Assembly (NCBI GenBank): GCA_947165275.1
Contig: CAMUZQ010000019.1
Location: 1 to 37,293, forward strand
Origin: an uncultured Lachnospiraceae bacterium
GTDB lineage: Bacteria; Bacillota; Clostridia; Lachnospirales; Lachnospiraceae
Length of the DNA stretch: 37,293 nt
Direction: 5' to 3'
The notes under the pieces are model-generated. The model ran no database searches and was not told where the DNA came from. It saw only the letters and a program-made list of their open reading frames with translations. Below are positions 35,250-37,293 of the stretch, one piece after another. Made by a program: the position numbers and the translations under genes. The stretch's first letter is position 1. Every line of letters starts with the position of its first letter.

Positions 35250-37293
35250 TTGGCTAACGCAAAACAAAGAGAATATCCTCTGGAGAGAACCAGAAACATC
35301 GGTATTATGGCGCATATTGATGCCGGAAAGACGACTCTGACCGAGCGTATCCTGTTCTACACAGGTGTTAACTATAAGATCGGAGAGACGCATGACGGTA
35401 CCGCGACCATGGACTGGATGGCTCAGGAGCAGGAGAGAGGCATAACCATAACATCGGCTGCTACCACCTGCCACTGGACTCTTGAGGAAAATGCAAAACC
35501 GAAGCCGGGTGCAGAGGAGCACAGGATAAATATCATAGATACTCCCGGACACGTTGATTTCACGGTCGAGGTCGAGAGATCTCTGCGCGTACTTGACGGT
35601 GCAGTCGGAGTCTTCTCTGCAAAGGAAGGTGTTGAACCCCAGTCTGAGAACGTATGGCGTCAGGCTGACGGCTTCCATGTACCGAGACTTGCCTTTATCA
35701 ATAAGATGGATACGATAGGCGCGGATTACTATAATGCATGCCAGACTATTCATGACAGGCTCGGAAAAAATACTATACTTATGAATATCCCCATAGGAAA
35801 GGAAGATACCTTTGCGGGGATAATCGATCTTCTGGAGATGAAGGCTTATTACTATGATGATAAGCAGGGCACAGAGGTCGAGATCAAGGATATACCTGAT
35901 GATATGAAGGACGAAGCTGAGGAGAAGCATCAGGAGACTCTGGAAGCGATCTGTGAGCTGGATGAGGATCTCATGGAGCAGTACCTTGAGGATAAGGTAC
36001 CTTCGATCGATGATCTGAAAAAGGCCCTCAGAAAGGCGACCATAGAAGGTGATGCCATACCCTGTTTTGCAGGCTCGGCCTATCGTAACAAGGGCGTACA
36101 GAAGCTTCTTGACGGTGTCATAGAGTATCTGCCCGCTCCTACGGATGTTCCGGATGCAGAGGGCACAGACCTTGACGGCAATCCAATAACGGTTCCTTCA
36201 AGCGACGAGGCTCCTTTCGCAGGTCTTGCCTTCAAGATCATGACAGATCCTTTTGTCGGAAAGCTTGCTTACTTCAGGGTATATTCAGGCACACTGAAGT
36301 CGGGCTCTTATATCCTTAATTCAACAAAGAACAAGAAGGAGCGTGTAGGACGTATACTTCAGATGCACGCAAATAAGAGAACAGAGCTGGATGAGGTATT
36401 TTCGGGCGATATAGCCGCTGCTGTAGGCTTCAAGTTTACAGCAACAGGTGATACGATCTGTGACGACCAGCATCCTGTTATCCTTGAGTCCATGGAATTC
36501 CCTGATCCTGTTATAGAGCTCGCGATCGAGCCCAAGACAAAGGCAGGTCAGGACAAGCTGGGTCAGGCCCTTGCAAAGCTTGCAGAGGAGGATCCTACAT
36601 TCAAGGCTCATACCAATGAGGAGACCGGACAGACGATCATAGCAGGAATGGGTGAGCTCCACCTGGAGATCATAGTAGACAGACTGCTCCGCGAGTTCAA
36701 TGTGGAAGCGAATGTCGGTGCGCCTCAGGTTGCATACAAGGAGGCGATCACCAAGCCCTGCGATATCGAAGCCAAGTATATCAAGCAGTCCGGCGGACGT
36801 GGTCAGTATGGACATTGTAAAGTTAAATTTGAGCCCATGGACGCCAATGGCGAGGAGCTTTTCAAATTCGAGTCACAGGTTGTCGGCGGCGCCATCCCCA
36901 AGGAATATATTCCTGCTATCGGGGAAGGTATCGAGGAAGCGATGAAGACAGGTACTCTCGGCGGCTTCCCGGTGGTCGGCGTACATGCCGTGGTCTATGA
37001 CGGTTCCTACCATGAGGTTGACTCATCTGAGATGGCATTCCATATCTCAGGTTCCATGGCCATGAAAGACGCTATGCAGAAGGGCGGAGCAGTCCTTCTT
37101 GAGCCTATCATGAAGGTAGACGTTACAATGCCTGAGGACTACATGGGTGATGTTATAGGTGACCGGGACGCAAGACGCGGACGTGTAGAGGGCAGGGAGG
37201 ATATCGGAGGCGGAAAAATGGTACGTGCGCTGGTTCCCCTTGCTGAGATGTTCGGATACGCTACAGACCTTCGTTCTAGAACACAGGGACGTG
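35250..37293 (+). CDS. fusA: Elongation factor G (3' end cut by the window edge)
   Basis: The translocation GTPase, 681 codons present and open at the right edge; roughly the last 15-25 residues are missing. The start is TTG 35250, with AGGAGG at 35236-35241, eight bases away; the protein then begins [20 protein letters not shown]. GTPase motifs: AHIDAGKTT (21-29), [24 protein letters not shown] and the GSA of FAGSAYR. Domains II to V follow, including [13 protein letters not shown]-type domain IV and the domain V segment [20 protein letters not shown]. It is the third gene of the str operon. tuf would be expected next but is outside the window. Confidence 0.97.
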   Translation, partial: MANAKQREYPLERTRNIGIMAHIDAGKTTLTERILFYTGVNYKIGETHDGTATMDWMAQEQERGITITSAATTCHWTLEENAKPKPGAEEHRINIIDTPGHVDFTVEVERSLRVLDGAVGVFSAKEGVEPQSENVWRQADGFHVPRLAFINKMDTIGADYYNACQTIHDRLGKNTILMNIPIGKEDTFAGIIDLLEMKAYYYDDKQGTEVEIKDIPDDMKDEAEEKHQETLEAICELDEDLMEQYLEDKVPSIDDLKKALRKATIEGDAIPCFAGSAYRNKGVQKLLDGVIEYLPAPTDVPDAEGTDLDGNPITVPSSDEAPFAGLAFKIMTDPFVGKLAYFRVYSGTLKSGSYILNSTKNKKERVGRILQMHANKRTELDEVFSGDIAAAVGFKFTATGDTICDDQHPVILESMEFPDPVIELAIEPKTKAGQDKLGQALAKLAEEDPTFKAHTNEETGQTIIAGMGELHLEIIVDRLLREFNVEANVGAPQVAYKEAITKPCDIEAKYIKQSGGRGQYGHCKVKFEPMDANGEELFKFESQVVGGAIPKEYIPAIGEGIEEAMKTGTLGGFPVVGVHAVVYDGSYHEVDSSEMAFHISGSMAMKDAMQKGGAVLLEPIMKVDVTMPEDYMGDVIGDRDARRGRVEGREDIGGGKMVRALVPLAEMFGYATDLRSRTQGR

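Overview
This window looks like a chromosomal segment of a motile, anaerobic Firmicute, most likely a Lachnospiraceae member (relatives of Butyrivibrio or Roseburia). That placement is inferred from a flgN-flgK-flgL-fliW-csrA-flaG-fliD-fliS gene order, a PPi-type phosphofructokinase, an L10 leader ahead of rplJ-rplL-rpoB-rpoC, sigma-A and sigma-28 type promoters, and strong AAGGAGG ribosome binding sites. The species cannot be named. I see no insertion sequence, prophage, CRISPR array or rRNA gene.

Region 1 (1-11903) is a late flagellar block on the plus strand: flgN, two tandem flgK paralogues, an unusually long flgL, fliW and csrA, then a strong terminator. A near-consensus sigma-28 promoter then opens flaG-fliD. 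A second terminator and a nested palindrome precede fliS, a FliT/FlgN-like chaperone and a divergent flagellin. FliW and CsrA are the known partner-switch regulators of flagellin translation in Bacillus. The flagellin leader here carries two CsrA-like GGA sites.

Region 2 (11904-20602) is signalling and envelope. A REC-degenerate GGDEF-EAL protein overlaps an Hpt gene. Next is a three-gene operon joined by 4-base overlaps: an OFA-type transporter, a voltage-gated-type K+ channel with a C-terminal RCK_C/TrkA_C-like domain, and a lipoprotein amidase. Opposing it is an orphan FtsX-like half permease. A Cof-type HAD phosphatase and a DtxR-family repressor follow.

Region 3 (20603-24926) is metabolism: a cytosolic GH3 glycosidase, tRNA-Leu(UAG) with its own promoter, PPi-dependent phosphofructokinase, and ThrH-type phosphoserine phosphatase. 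The tRNA and phosphofructokinase appear to share a transcript.

Region 4 (24927-37293) is core information processing: L10 leader with attenuator, rplJ, rplL, rpoB, rpoC, then the str operon rpsL, rpsG and fusA, with fusA running off the end. RplJ, RpoB and RpoC all end in acidic low-complexity tails.

The most interesting points are the doubled FlgK with giant FlgL and an aberrant flagellin, the transporter-channel-amidase operon, the nested palindrome before fliS, and the tRNA-phosphofructokinase transcript.
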